From Epinephelus fuscoguttatus (Eukaryota > Chordata > Actinopteri > Perciformes > Serranidae): a DNA stretch of 64,000 bases. Numbering within the stretch: position 1 is the first letter of the stretch; each line of letters begins with the position of its first letter. Below, in pieces: positions 36,985 to 49,805 of the stretch. The DNA is taken from assembly GCF_011397635.1 (NCBI RefSeq), contig NC_064753.1, positions 26,126,322 to 26,190,321 of the forward strand. The letters run 5' to 3'. The position numbers and the translations under genes were made by a program. The notes beneath the pieces were generated by a model. That model had not been told where the DNA came from. It made no database searches and saw only the letters and a list, made by a program, of their open reading frames with translations.

Positions 36985-39900
36985 TCATGTTTCAGTTGGT
37001 TCAAGTTTAATCTCAGTAAGGTACGGTGGAGGAAAAGGTACAGAGAGGGTCTGTGAGTTGGACTGGTCTGACTGCAGTTTGTTAGATGATGTCGCATATA
37101 CTTCAGGACTCTGGACACTGGATAAGGACACGGGGTTGTTGCTGATTTGATGTCCCTCAAAAGTGTGGACAGCGCCACAGGCCTCAGGTGTCACAATGTA
37201 CTGACCAGCTGCCCAGCTCTGAAGAGACGAAGGATCTGGTTTACAATCTGTTTTGTCATCACCTGTAAGAACATACAAAAAGACCAAAAAATACATTACA
37301 TGCAATTTACTTTTAGGACCCAACAGGGTAAAGTTTAAGAAACGGATGAAGATAATTACTGTAACAACACAGAATTTTTACAATAAGAACTAGCAGACTT
37401 CACAGTACTCAGATGTTTGAAAACCTCTTCAGTAATTTGGTGTGACATACTCAACTCTCCAACATCATGCTCTTCTTTCAAGCGAACATGTAAAGTGTGT
37501 TTCTGCCATGGCTCCAGCTCCTCTTCTTCACACTCCAGTTTAAGTTCAGATGCTTTTTGACTGTAATAGAAAACAACAGAATGACCCTGCAATCCATTGT
37601 TCTTGTAACTTGGGGAAACTTCTGTAGTGTTTGAGTGGTGGAACATTCTGGAACAAAGTTATAGCTATGGATGGGAATCGAGAACCAGATCCTGTTAAGA
37701 ACCGCTTCCAACTGGTTCAATTCATTGATATCATTAGCCTTTAGCTTAACAATTCCCTTATCGATTCTTTTCATTACGCCGAATCTTTTCATCGATGACG
37801 CACGTCACACTCGTCAGTCAGCAGCACGTTCAACAACAAAGAAGACGTAATGGCGGAGAGACAGAAGCAGGGCAGGAATCAGGGCCGAACTCTGACGTGC
37901 ACGATACAGAGAGCGGAGGAGGATTGTAAGGAGACAGAAATGACATGCCGTTGTGTAAACAATATAAGTCATCATGTTATAAGGTGAAATGTTTCACCGT
38001 ATAACACAATAAATAGTCTAATGTTATGTTATATGAAGTGTCCGTCGCTCAAAATAATATAACTTTAGTTTATGAAGAGATAAGACGGAGCCCTCTCCTC
38101 TCCTTTTATATGCTTTATTGACAAGTGTGTGTGTATTGAACTGGATATGAAACGTCTGTAGCGCCAAATAATATAAAAGGTAGTTTCTAGGGATGCATCG
38201 AAATGAAAATTTGTGGCCGAAGCCGAATAAAATTAAACACTTGGCCGAATACCGAGTAACGAATACCGTTGTTTAGTTTTTCATTAGTTTTGCAAGCGAA
38301 CCCCCTCCAGATTAGTGTTGTCACGGTACCAAAATTGGGACCCACGGTACGATACCAGTGAAAATATGGTTCTGAGTAGTATTACGATATCACAGCAAAA
38401 ATGAGGCAGATGTGCCTTTTGTCATTTATAAAAAAAAAAAAAAAAAAATCACTTTTCTATAATACATCAGTGATATTTCAATGGAATAAATTACTTATTG
38501 ACTTATTCATACTTCAAAAACAGCATCAATAAGTGATTAACATAGGGGGGATCAAAATAAAATAAATAAATAAAATAAAAATCAACCAGCCACCCTCCTC
38601 CCCTGACAAGTAAAGAACAGTTCCTAAAGTGCGGTGAGGTTTGTGGACCGTTACCTGCCACAAAGAGAGAAATGTGAACGGCTCGTTTCTCCTCTGACAT
38701 ACCTGTGTGCCACCACGGCTTGGTTGTCCAGGTCCTTTTGGGCAGTCATGACGCCAAGAAGAGGACATTATTAGAGTCGGGCTTCTCCGTCGCCAGTAAG
38801 CCGTTATCTTGCGCCGTATTTGACAGGAATACGTATTCTTGTCTTTGTCTGTGACCCCCCGTTCAACCCACAACCGGTGGGATTTGCCTTTCATTTCTGC
38901 TGCTGGTTGAAATCTGTACAGCGTGCTGAATGATTTATTTTGCTCGCACAGAACTATTTTTAGTCGCAAGTGTGAGTGTGGTGACGGACAGAGTAAAATA
39001 TCGCCACACTGCCGACATTTTACTCCATCCGTCACTGCAAGCTGTTTGATTGCGTTATCAAAACATGTCGCTTTTATTTGGTCTTGCTTTTCACTTATTC
39101 CACCGAATACCGAATGTGTGGGTTTTTTTGCAATATTCGGCCAAATATATTCAGTTACTGAATATTCAATGCATCCCTAGTAGTTTCCAAAGCGCTAAGA
39201 TGAATTAAAAAAAAAAAAAAAAATAGTTGCATATAGGGGAAACACTGACAGAGATGGTGGTACATTTCAAGAGGGCTGAACTGGTATCACCCCTGCCTGA
39301 ACCCATAGGCGTAGCTTTACTAAACAAGTTGCTCTGGACAGTGCAACCTAAAATAGATCCATGTGTATCTGTAACGTTTTCAGTGTACTGCTGCTCCAAT
39401 TTTCCACTCTACTAATACTTCCACTATGAGATTTGAGCAAAACTAAGTGACAGATGGGATGAAATACAGGAAACATAACTAGATTCTGCATGTCAGAACT
39501 GTGGGCCACATGTAAGTCTTTAGATGACACCTTTATATTAGAGTTATAAAGGGGAAAAAGTTTGTTCTATTCAGGATATTCAGAGTATACACAATTCACT
39601 TCAAGATCTTTACTCTTAAAAATGAGGCTTCATCAAAGACAAACAGGTACCTCTGAGGCATTACTGGTACGTAAACGTCTCCGTCACAGCTGTTATCAGC
39701 TCCTGGAGCACTCAGCTCAGTTGTTTCTGTGGCGTTTTCCATATCACTCTCCAAGTCAGATCTGTTAAATAAAAAAAATATATAAATTTGAATCATATGA
39801 GCTGTAGAGGCAGAAATAAAAGCCCTTTTAAAATAGGAATTGTCCAAATTTGCAGGAAAGCCCAAGCAGTCATCTTTCAGCATTGGCAGTACATAAATAA

Positions 39901-42900
39901 AATCACTGAGTGCAGCGAAATGCCGCCTACCTACTTTTGTTCATACAGAATGCGCCTTTTTCAGGGCAATGGGGCACGTGAGCAAGTAACAAAATGTGTA
40001 GCTCAGCATGTAACGTAAACAGTGATGTACTCCAAGGGATGCTGCTGCTGCTCAGTCCTTTGCCCGTCCTTCACCGTTCCCGTCATTTAACGGTTGATGG
40101 CCTCTTTGTTTGCGAGGGCAAGGAGGGCGCGCAAGTTATTGTCTCCCCAGTTGCTCATCTTTACAGTGTCTGTCAGGTTTGCGTTTCCCTCTTGCTACCA
40201 CCACCGCTAGTGGCTCGCACGTGCAGCGCTTTCAACAGCCCCTCCCACAAGTCATCAACAGCCCCTCCTGTTGCTGAAAGCTGCCTCAGTCTTTTTAAAC
40301 TAAAAGGGTTCTGCCAATGTGACTACCCTACGAGGCGGAAAATTTGGCACCTCGCATCAACTCGCCAATCCGGATCTGTGCGTCTAAACGCTCACAGCTT
40401 GCTGGAAAAACAGCCCAACATTCGTCGAAAATCTGGTAGTTCAAAAAGGGGCTTATGGTACAATATATGCCAGCATGCATATCTCCGTTTCCATTCACAC
40501 AAAACACATGGACACAAAAACTTCATGCTATTGGCTGTGACTCTAATATAAAGGTGTCATCTAAAAGGGGAAAAAGCTTGTTCTATTCATTATATTCAGA
40601 GTACACACAATTCACTTCAAGATCTTGACTCTTAAAAATGAGGCTTCATCAAAGACAAACAGGTACCTCTGAGGCATTACTGGTACGTAAACGTCTCCAT
40701 CACAGCTGTTATTAGCTCCTGGAGCACTCAGCTCAGTCGATTCTGTGGTGCTTTCCATATCGCTCTCCAAGTCAGATCTGTTACATTTAAAAGAAACACA
40801 CATATTAGAATCACATGAGCCGCAGAAGCAGAAATTCAGATACGGAGTATATCCTGTATAATTAATAATAAAATTACAGTCTGTTCTTCACACTGTTGCT
40901 TTCCTCCTCCTCCTCCTCCTCCATGGTGACCTCCATCTCCACAAAACTGAAAATGACAAATTACAAAGAGGACATTGATTAAGGTAAGAGGGTGAAAATG
41001 TATCTCAGGGAAGTCGATATAGTACTGACAGACATATAAAGCTACTGAAATGTAAATTCATGTTTATCATCATTTTGCTGGTGCTGTTTACCTCTGCAGA
41101 CACATGCTGAAATTAATTTCCTGACAATTCAGAAGTTGTGAATATTAACTATCTTACACCTATGAGGTTAACACAACATGAAAACCTGTAAAATATAATG
41201 TGATCCAATTTAGAAGCCAGAGTCATGCAGAACGATGCCACACAAAGGTGTTTTGTTTGTGTGTGAGAAAAAAAAAAGGGAAAGGTTGTGACTGCTCACC
41301 TTGCAGCTGCTACACGTCCAGGTCTTGATGGTGCCGCTGGCTTTTGTCTACATGTTCCAGTAGAAGCCATCATCATGCTATACTTGGCATAACTGTAAAA
41401 GAAACCCTGCCCTTAGTCACAAAACCCCACCTGTAAATGTTAAACATGCAAACTTACCCCTGGCTTAACAAATGCCTGAGGTACAGGTCAACTTCAAGTT
41501 TACCTGGTAGATTCTGTCTGAATGTGACAGTGGAGAAAGCAGGTTTATTAAACCAAGACTATGAGTAGATCTCATTTTTTGTGGACTACTATCACTATTT
41601 TGGTGAACCAACCCTCCAACTATGACTTCAAACTGAGAAATAGCTAAGATAAAAATATAAAGTGATCAGCCCAAAACATTAAAGCAACTCTCACCTTTCT
41701 TACATTTCACACAGCACTTAGAAAAAATCTGAACATCCACAACTCGCGCCTCCCTCCAAAGTCCCATCCCCCTCCTCCTCCTGCAACTCCACCTCCCTCC
41801 AAAGGCCTACTCCCCCTCCTCCATTACGTCCTCAATACAGATGTAGGTTTTGGCAAGGCAACGTTAGGGGACTTATGGTTGTGCGTAGACCCTACCCACG
41901 TCGCCTCCGCTGTTGTGAGCATTTTTACTTCTGCGGTGGTGTGTCTGTGTCACTCTGCAGTTACTCCTCCAAAATGCTGGATGGCAGAGGAGGTTTCTGT
42001 TAAGTTCTGTAAAGTTTAGTTGATTCAAAACACACATTAAACACATTAAATGTGGCTTAATAGAGACAATCTGAAAACACAAGTATGCAAATCAGCTTCA
42101 CTATAAATCGCAGCATTGGCAGACAAACACTTGTCTTTATCTGGACACATTTTCCCCACAAATACAACATGCTAACATTATTAGCACAAGCCTATGGCAT
42201 TTTACGTTGTATAAATTAGCCTAGCAGCTAGCGATCTTTCATTTTCTCATTTGAAACCAGGGACAACAGCAACATTTAACAATGGTGACGGCACTCAATT
42301 TGGCTCCATTACAACTCACAATATTCACCGACAAAACAACTGTCACACTAAACATGCTTTCCAAACAAATATAACATGCTAACGTTATTAACACAAGCCT
42401 ATGGCATTTTACATTGTATAAATTAGCCTAGTGACAAGTGGAGATTTTCTCTGTTCATATGAAGCCAGGATCAATCCCGTAGTATAAATCCCTCAATGAT
42501 AAATCACACACAAGACTTCTAATGTTATTTTAGTGGAGGCTTTACTGTCTTCACAATTTATTGTTTCTTATCTGTGAAATACAAGTAAACACAAGCTTCG
42601 ATCGTTTCCACTGAGGAAAAAGGTGTCAGTATACATAAACAGAAAGGAGGTCTGCGTCACTGCGACGTGTAGTTACAATTCTGGGGAGGCGCATGTCAGG
42701 CTACCGCACAGGCTCTACGTCGATGTGGAGCCTACGCCGTAGCTATGGCGTTGATTCAACAGAAGTATAAATTTGCTTCACACGGAGGAGGAGAGCGTTA
42801 AGATTACAACCAACACAGTCAAACACAACCCCGGAATTTTAAAACTCAACCAGAGTCAGTGATGACTGATGAGTTTTAGAATAAGGTTACAGTGGTAACG

Positions 42901-45900
42901 TTAGATAGTAGCGTTAACGTTACTGGTAAGTAGAAACACACAAGGAAGATACTGTTCGTGTTTCAGAGGCTACGCTACTGTAGGCTAACCTTAGCCATTA
43001 GCAACCAGTGTTAATTTTGTCAACTAAAACTTAAACAAAAACTTTTTATTGACAACCCTTTATTCTGTGACTAATTTGTGATGAGAACGTAAATTTAATA
43101 AGTATTGACAACAAAAACTAAAACGAAATCTCTGTTCATTATGAAGTGACGAGTAAAAACATGAAAAAAAAAGCTGACACTGGCCGGCTGGACAATCTGG
43201 ATTACAACCATCCTTAATGCCTTGATTGTTGTCCTTTTTAACCAATTAATTATCTTAACTCAAATTCAAACTCTCAGTTTATCTTTCTGATTGGATGACC
43301 TCCCCCCGCCCTCTGCGCGGTGGCGGTGCACGTCCAGTTTTGCCACACAGAAGCCTTGCCTCCACAACGGGAAGCCGGGAACAACAACGCCTGTAAAACT
43401 CTGTAAAAGTAGACCAAAGCATACATTTTTGTTTCCAAATATTTATTTGAAAATGAAACCATTCATACGATCAATAAAAAAACATTTTGTTAATAATAAA
43501 AAACGTATGTAATCTCAACAGTGACCGCGCCAGCCGGTGGGACTGCGGCTGAACCGCACCCAATGTTTATTCATTCATTCAATCGTGTGTTCAGTGTGTG
43601 TGTGTGTGTGTGTGCGTTAGTATGTCAGAGAGGAGGAGTATCAATAAAAAAAGTTTCCACTAATTATTTCGGTGTTTATTTCTTTTATTCTTAAGTTGTT
43701 TTTTTTTTTTTATTAAAATGTGTAATTTAGCCAACAATATTATAGACCAAAAGTTAATCTAATCAAATCACAACTTTCACTGGAGACACGGCGCAGCATG
43801 CAAAAAACAAAACAAACAAAAAAAAAAAACGGCATTATAAAAAGCCGACAAATAGTGTTAATTAATTGACATGAGGCATTGGAGAGGTTGTCAGTCCCAT
43901 TCTATAGTCTGACCGTTGCAGCCCTTGGAGGGGCGCTGTAATCCTGGTGGTCCTACTGTTAACAGACACTGAATTAAAATGGGCATATGATTAAATGTGT
44001 TGGCTAGGTTTTGATGCCCTTGTAAGAAAATAGTAAATTAAAATGGGCACAACAGTTAAGCTGTTATGATCGGAGAGGAGGATTGGAGCTTAATTCTTGC
44101 AGGTTGTAAGTCATTTGTTGCAAGAACCTGTGAAGGACATGATTATGTATTGCACTTTTTCTAACAAACCTTAGACATTCATTTTTATTATACAAGAGTA
44201 ACATGGTACATTCTTAGTTTAAATGACTAAACACACAGTTAAAGGTATGCTTACAATGGAGTTTTTACTACCATGACAAACATCCTTTTGCAAAATCTAT
44301 TACAGTATAACAAAACTGTCAAATTATGTCAAAGACTAAAATGAGACTAAAACTAAAACTGATTTCCACTGCAGGGTTTGACATAACCCATGGCCCGATG
44401 GCCCGGGCCAATAAAACAGTATGTCGGGCAAGTTGATTGACAGGTAACAAAACTAAAGGTGGAGGTATCTGTTTTTACACTAACAGTGGCTGGTGTAATG
44501 ACGTGACAGTGATCCAGCAGCACTGTTCTCCTGATCTGGAATCTTTTTTCATCAACTGCAAACCTTTTTACTCCCCCCTTGAGTTTGTTTCATTCATTCT
44601 GGTCGGTGTTTACATCCCACTGCAGGCCAACGTGCAGAAGGTAGGCTACAGTGCATGCTCGCCAACCAGATAGCTGCTGTGTGTGGAGCGGACTTTACCC
44701 AGTCTCCTTAGTTACTATCCTTGGCGACTTTAACAAAGGTAACCTCACACATGAACTCCCCAAATACAAACAGTTTATAAAATGTCCGACCAGAGAGAAG
44801 AATATTCTGGATCACTGTTACACAACTGTTAACAAAGCCTATCACCCTTTCCCCTGCGCTGCACTGGGCCACTCTGACCACAACACCGTCCACCTGATTT
44901 CCTCATAGAGGCAGAAGTTAAAGTTCTGTAAACCTGTTGTGAGGTCATCTAAGAAGTTATGTCTTCGTGTCATTTCTGTCTCTACATGGTCACGCGTTAA
45001 CAATTCTCCTCTGCTCTTTGTATTGTGCACGGCGGAGTTCCGCCACATACACAGGTGAGCACGCTAGAGCAGCTTGGGCTGCATTTTCCTGACCAAACCT
45101 GACCCCGAGCCCGGTGCAGTTTGTCAGCTGACAAAGTTATTGTTATGGACACTGTGTAAATAACCATCAAGAGACTGCTGTTACGCACAGACAAACAGCT
45201 GCTCGCACAGCAACGCAGCACGGCACTCATGCTGAGCTTGTGTTGCTTTCAGGCGTTGTCACGTAAATAACAACTTCCAACACTTAAATAGGTCATAGCA
45301 CAAAACAGCAGCATGTCATGTGACTTTTTACTTTTATTATATTGAATAAAATTGTATGTTCCTAAATCTTGAGACACCTCATATGTAAGCTAGACAGACA
45401 TTTCACCTGCTCATTACTGTGCACACATGTACTGTGTGTACTTAGTCCGAAAGAGCCCTTCTGGTGCCAGTAGATACATAAAAACATCCCAGCAGGCTGT
45501 GCTTTGCAAGCATACAAAAAAGTTTCACGCATGTGAAATTATTTTTCATACATGTGCTTCACCTCTGCTGCTACAACTCCATCCTAGGGGAAACACTGCT
45601 GTGCGTTTTGTGCAACAGGTGGATGTGGTAGTCTAATGGTAGCGTAGAGAGAGAGCTAAGTAGCGTTGAAGTAGAGTAGAGCGGGGCAGAGAGATGGAAG
45701 CAAAATATATTAAACCCGGTGTTAATACAGCAGAACTGGAGAGAGGGGTGAACAATAAATAGAGGTGGGCATGGCTCAAGTAGGGCGCAAAATTATAGAT
45801 GGAGAACGATTGACAAATTTTTCACTTTAAGCCCTGACACTGTCATTTTTGTGTAGGAATTAAGCTACAATACATGACATATGTTGTTTTAATTAATAAA

Positions 45901-46976
45901 TACAATGTGAATAAAGATTACATAACATAAAAATAACTGCAGTCTTTGTTATTTGATAGCCGCTTAAATTAAACAATTTTTATAGGGCAAGTAAAAACTG
46001 ACTTCGGGCAAGTAGATCTCTGACCAACTTGCCCGGCCGGGTAAGTGAAAAAAAAAAACTTAGCGTTGAACCCTGCAGTAAAACTCTGAACTACTGGCCC
46101 GGGCTCTGTGATTCAAGCAGTCCATTCCAGTGATCCGCTCCAACACTTACTATCAGTCCACCAGGCCAGCATGCAGACACACAGGAAAAGCAGCACCAGG
46201 CTGGCACTGACACTACAAAAATAACTGAAAAGGAAAGGCTGCATTGTTTGTTAAATGTCAATTTAATGACATTTGACTTCATGTTGTTACTTAACGTTAC
46301 CTGTCCGGGAGAAGAAGAGCTAGCTCTGAGACAAATTGTAGCCCCTTTAGCTCTTGCAGTGCTCTCCACCTTAGAAATGTTAATCTGGGTTCTGTCCCTT
46401 TCTTTATCCGACAACTTCTTCAACAACGACCGTTGTATCTTTAGAGGTAATGTCGGATCCTGGTCGTCTTCAGGTGAACGTTTCGTTCCCCTCTCTGCCA
46501 TTTCGCTTCGAAAATATGCGCTGCCATAGAGCTCGTAAGTTGCGTGTTTTCATTTTCGGTACATAACGGTTACTGCACTCAAATTCAAAATACTGCCGCG
46601 AGTCATGTCTGCCCGACACCGGCTTCGCTGCTGCCAGGATACAGCGGAGGAGGAGCCAGTTGCTAATGCTATGTACCGGGACCCACCTGCACATGGGCTA
46701 CAATGTATGATCGAAAATGAATAACAGTTGAAAGTATTCGAAATGTCCATCCCCGTCTAGCTATGATGCTAGTTAGCCAACTTTGGCTAAAGCTTACCTG
46801 TTGAGGAGAAGAGTAGCCACTTCAACATCCGATTTCAAATTCTTCTCCGCTTTAAACCGTCTCCACCGTTTAAAAGCATCTCCTATATAGACCCTCGCTT
46901 TGCCTCGAGTTTTGTCTTGGCTTTGTTTTTGGGAATCATAACGAGGTCGTTTGGGTTTAGTCGCACCGTCAGCCAT
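36985..46976 (-). CDS. chimeric znf280d-derived gene, copy B
   Basis: Best model: first exon 46976-46798 ([15 protein letters not shown]..., alternative 50883-50657), then 41392-41300 (SYAKY...[18 protein letters not shown]), 40946-40878 (Glu-rich linker), 40777-40667 and/or 39761-39651 (twin SDLESDME exons), 37560-37409 ([11 protein letters not shown]), 37262-36985 ([18 protein letters not shown], ending IKLEPTET). With both twins it gives 993 nt or 330 residues, all in frame. The two C-terminal exons derive from znf280d (start-codon exon plus the QISNN exon) but the zinc fingers are absent. The exon 5 donor, CTGA|GTACTG, is weak but is the only one keeping phase. Poly(A) signal at 36683. 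The basic N-terminus and C-terminal SUMO consensus suggest a nuclear protein; function unknown. A hAT element (38188-39179) sits in the intron before exon 5. Confidence 0.6.
38188..39179. mobile_element. hAT element with perfect target duplication in copy B
   Basis: 992 bp with ends TAGGGATGCATCGAA and, inverted from the right, TAGGGATGCATTGAA, flanked by gtagtttc at 38180-38187 and 39180-39187. Copy C has the unoccupied site ggtagtttctaaagagc at about 60054-60070. The interior is composite: one part matches 3720-3960 and another (38310-38640) matches 63755-64000, so repeats are nested in it. No intact transposase. Confidence 0.93.
40667..40777 (-). CDS. copy B exon 4, upstream twin
   Basis: A 111-nt exon with phase 2 at both ends, encoding [19 protein letters not shown] and ending in DVYVPVMPQ. 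The sister exon 39761-39651 has the same length and phases. Either or both can be spliced in without breaking frame, adding 37 residues each. The acidic Ser/Glu-rich content has no recognised domain. Confidence 0.6.
42000..44371. other. no gene seen; hAT-like repeat debris
   Basis: The copy B/C homology ends at about 41643. Beyond it are short duplicated phrases (aacatgctaacattattagc and a variant at 42377), a GT microsatellite at 43594-43615, and a repeat beginning gttaattttgtcaactaaaa at 43011 that is common in fish. No exon-like ORF. Confidence 0.5.
44372..46078. mobile_element. composite transposon with a LINE endonuclease fragment
   Basis: Outer ends ACTGCAGGGTTTGAC and, inverted, ACTGCAGGGTTCAAC suggest a hAT element, but I find no matching target duplication. 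Inside, the plus-strand ORFs 44437-44908 encode a LINE endonuclease fragment: [31 protein letters not shown], then GDFNKGNL and LDHCYTTV with GHSDHNTV. A minus-strand piece at 44950-45080 matches 59680-59810. Confidence 0.6.
46301..46501 (-). pseudogene. broken first exon of the chimeric family (MAERGTKRS type)
   Basis: Close relative of the copy C first exon 62965-62763. Relative to it there is a 9-base gain near the 5' end and an 11-base loss after CAGATTAACATT, which removes the start of the RWR motif. The resulting frame gives [15 protein letters not shown] and ends in phase 0 instead of phase 2. Spliced to exon 2 it would hit a stop after four codons. The splice donor itself (CAG|GTAACG) survives. 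Confidence 0.7.
46798..46976 (-). CDS. alternative first exon, [13 protein letters not shown] type
   Basis: 59 codons plus two bases, then AACAG|GTAAGC. A basic Lys/Arg-rich start precedes the module [20 protein letters not shown] and VATLLLNR. Donor phase 2 matches the acceptor exon at 41392 and its copy C equivalent. Related to 50883-50657 and 62965-62763. A nuclear localisation signal is likely within KPKRPRY. Confidence 0.6.
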
Positions 46977-46999
46977 TGTAGCTTAGTCATAACTACTGG

Positions 47000-48700
47000 C
47001 AACCCGGATGCTGAGACTCTACTGACTGTGTGACTGGTAGACGGCGGTGGGTGGCGCAACAGGCCAAAACACAAATTCAAAAACATAAACATGATTTGCG
47101 GACCATATAAATTTTCTTTTAAATGCGAATATTCTAGCTGTACTAGACTGACCAAACGTCCTCATTTGCCCGGACATGTCCACTTTTGACGTCCTGTCCG
47201 GGGCGTCCGTTGGGTGTTTATAAATTGATGATAATTTCTGGTTTTCCTTGCTGCATATTTCTGGCTGAACTCAACATTCATTCTGTTTTGTTATGTCTGA
47301 AACCGAACCGAGGCCGACATTATTTAATGACTAAAGCACTGAGTTTGTGTCACACAGTTGTTATGGTTACAAGCTATTTAACAGGCTGGGCGTTCACCGT
47401 GGGTGCTCCGCGGAGAGGGAGACCTCCGTGTTTGAGATGGAGACCTCTGTGTTTGAGACGGGAGCAGGTGACGGGAGGTCCGAGGCTTCCAGTGAGGGGA
47501 GAGGGAGAAATATAATAAAATAAGATAAAATAGGAAAAACCTGTCTCAAGGCGGAGGCTGGCGGCGGAAGGTCCGAGGCTTCCAGCGAGGGGAGTGGTAG
47601 AAACAAACAGCCAATATGTGTGTGTGTTCTGTTCAGGGGGGTATTCCATCAACGTAGCTAAGAATATCTAGACTAAAGTGTAATCTTAAAGTTTGACTAA
47701 ACGCCAACTCCCAAACTAGCTCCAACCCGTTCCGTCAAGTGAAATCAGCTGGCTCCAACTGACGCTAATTCAAGCCTCACCTGTTAAAGCTATAGAGCGT
47801 AACTTCTGTCGCCCCCCCAGTGGATAATGCGTTATTACAACAAATAATGTACAGACTTGCCACACACCGTGTACACAGAGGGTCCATCCCAAGTCTCTTA
47901 TTTTTATAGTGCTACTGCTAGCTCCTCACTTGAACCGGAAGTCGTTCGAGGTCCGCTATCTTCTAGGCTGACCCAAGTCTCTTATTTGTGCAGCAAGGAG
48001 CTAGCGCTAGGAACTAGCAGCAAACTTTAAGCAGCTACAAGCTAGAATGGTCGAGAGCTTCCTATCCGGAAGTGTTTTTCAGCTGAACACCATGACGTAT
48101 AAATACCTGCCCCTACATGTGGCTCATTTGAACGAGATGGCGGAGAAACAGCGCAAGTGCACGCGTTACATGCATTCTTTGCAATGAAACGCGGTAATTC
48201 ACATGCCTACGTGACTACAAAGAGTAACGTTAATGATATTTAGTGCAAGACTGTCATGTTGTCATTAAGTTAATTTCATTCACAACCCGTTGTGTTGTTC
48301 AGCGGACTGTCGGTGATGTGTGGCTGTTAAATGTGCAGCTGCTCGTGTCCAGAACCACACGTGTTGATATAAACACCACGCACACACACACACAGGAACA
48401 CACACACAAATACATTTGCCCATCATTAATTAATCCTGCATGTCATGTGAGTGGAATGTTTAATAGCTTGTAGGTAATATTAGCCTATTAATATTAATAT
48501 TAATATTAATTAATATTATAACTTTCATTAATGTTGTTGTAAGCTCCTGTCACCGTCTGCCCTGCATCTCCCCCCCATTGTGTCATACGGATTACTGTTA
48601 ATTTATCATGTTGATCTCTTCTGTACAACATCTATTGCATGTCTGTCCGTCCTGGAAGAGGGATCCCTCCTCAGTTGGTCTTCCTGAGGTTTCTACCGTT
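47000..48700. other. transposon-derived region without a gene
   Basis: Holds an inverted-end candidate (ggtattccatcaacgtagct near 47640) whose counterpart, read on the other strand, is near 53985 (ttccatcaaagcggctaag). These could be the ends of one large, heavily nested Harbinger-type element. An (ATTA)n-rich tract lies at 48480-48520 and a common retroposon tail from 48540. Confidence 0.35.
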
Positions 48701-48713
48701 TTTTCCCCGTTAA

Positions 48714-49805
48714 AGGGCCAGTGTGTAAAATGGGTTGAAAACCATTGAAAACAGTGACATCAGCGGTCAAATTCTAGATTGCAGGGCTCACTCGCTCACC
48801 CCTCCTGTTGGGTAAATGACGGTGGCCTCGTAGGGACAAAAAGCCTTGCACAGACACGAGTTTTTCAGGAGTAGGTCTATCTAGCGACGAGGTAAATGTT
48901 TATTTAGAAATCTAAACCATGTTACAATTTTGTAATGAATCCCTCACGAGCAGAAGACCAGAGGAGCGTTCGGGAAAAAGGCCAGTTTATTTGAGCACTC
49001 CAAAAACTCCGGCAACACTCCAGGGGGTAAAAGACTCCGTCCCAAACTCTGACTCTTCTAGCGTAACACACACAGTTCATACACACATACTCGTTTACAA
49101 TACCTAGCAGGCACCCCCTCCCATCTCTGCTCCACCAATCTCCAGCCCGCACACTGACTGACAGCGTAGCCTGTAAACAGAGCTCAGCTGTTTATTTAGC
49201 CTAGCAATATCTCCAGACTATAGTAGCTGCAATGGACGACTTTGAACACGATTTTGAAAAGTTTCTTGTAGCGGACACAGATCCAGAGCCATACCTGTTT
49301 GAGCCAGAGCATACAGATGAGGAACTTGGATGCTGAGAGGGTGAGAAGAGAGGCTGAATCCTCCGCTCCCATTTTGCTGCACAGAATAGGATTCGGTGCT
49401 ACCATTGTTGGGGAGATATATCATCAGGAGGAAAAGCGTCGCAGAGAGTGCATCACAAGGAGTGAAGTTGCGTCTTCTTTTCCTCGCAGATGACAGTTTG
49501 GGTTCATTCTCTCCTGTTGCGTGGTAAGTGTGGTCCATTTGCAAACTTTATAACTAAAAAAACTTTTCACTACTCTCTATCAACAAACTACTAACACTCT
49601 CTGCTGTTTCCTCCTCCTTCTTCCTTCCTTCTGCTGTCTTTGTTGGTTTATTTATACACTTCTCTGGCTGGCTGGATAGTCCGCTCGGGCCGCCTTACAT
49701 ACATGGCGGCGCAAGATGGCGATTATAAACATATCAATGGGTAGAATATTCAGATTCAGATTCAGATTTGACAATAAACCATGCCAAATATTACACACTG
49801 GCCCT
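48714..49805. mobile_element. TTAA-target transposon, nested
   Basis: Inverted ends AGGGCCAGTGTGTAA on both sides, flanked by TTAA at 48710-48713 and 49806-49809. The host sequence reads ccccgttaa then aagggcttttttgtgg, which is continuous in the common fish retroposon tail it landed in (48540-48713 plus 49806-49944). It carries a short plus-strand ORF, 49232-49336, MDDFEHDFEKFLVADTDPEP..., followed by a related reading in another frame (ERVRREAES). TTAA targets are typical of piggyBac-class elements, but no transposase is visible. Confidence 0.8.
49232..49336 (+). pseudogene. remnant of a multicopy fish acidic-N-terminus gene inside the TTAA element
   Basis: 34 codons rich in Asp/Glu/Phe, ending EEHTDEELGC-like before a stop; the next frame continues ERVRREAESSAP, which suggests a frameshifted longer ORF. 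I recall similar acidic starts in multicopy teleost proteins of unknown function, but cannot verify the family here. Confidence 0.35.

Noticed and set aside
36732-37010. Plus-strand ORF repeated at 58022-58267 with high identity
   Set aside because: It lies antisense over the 3' UTR and last exon of chimeric copies B and C. Its conservation is explained by the segmental duplication.
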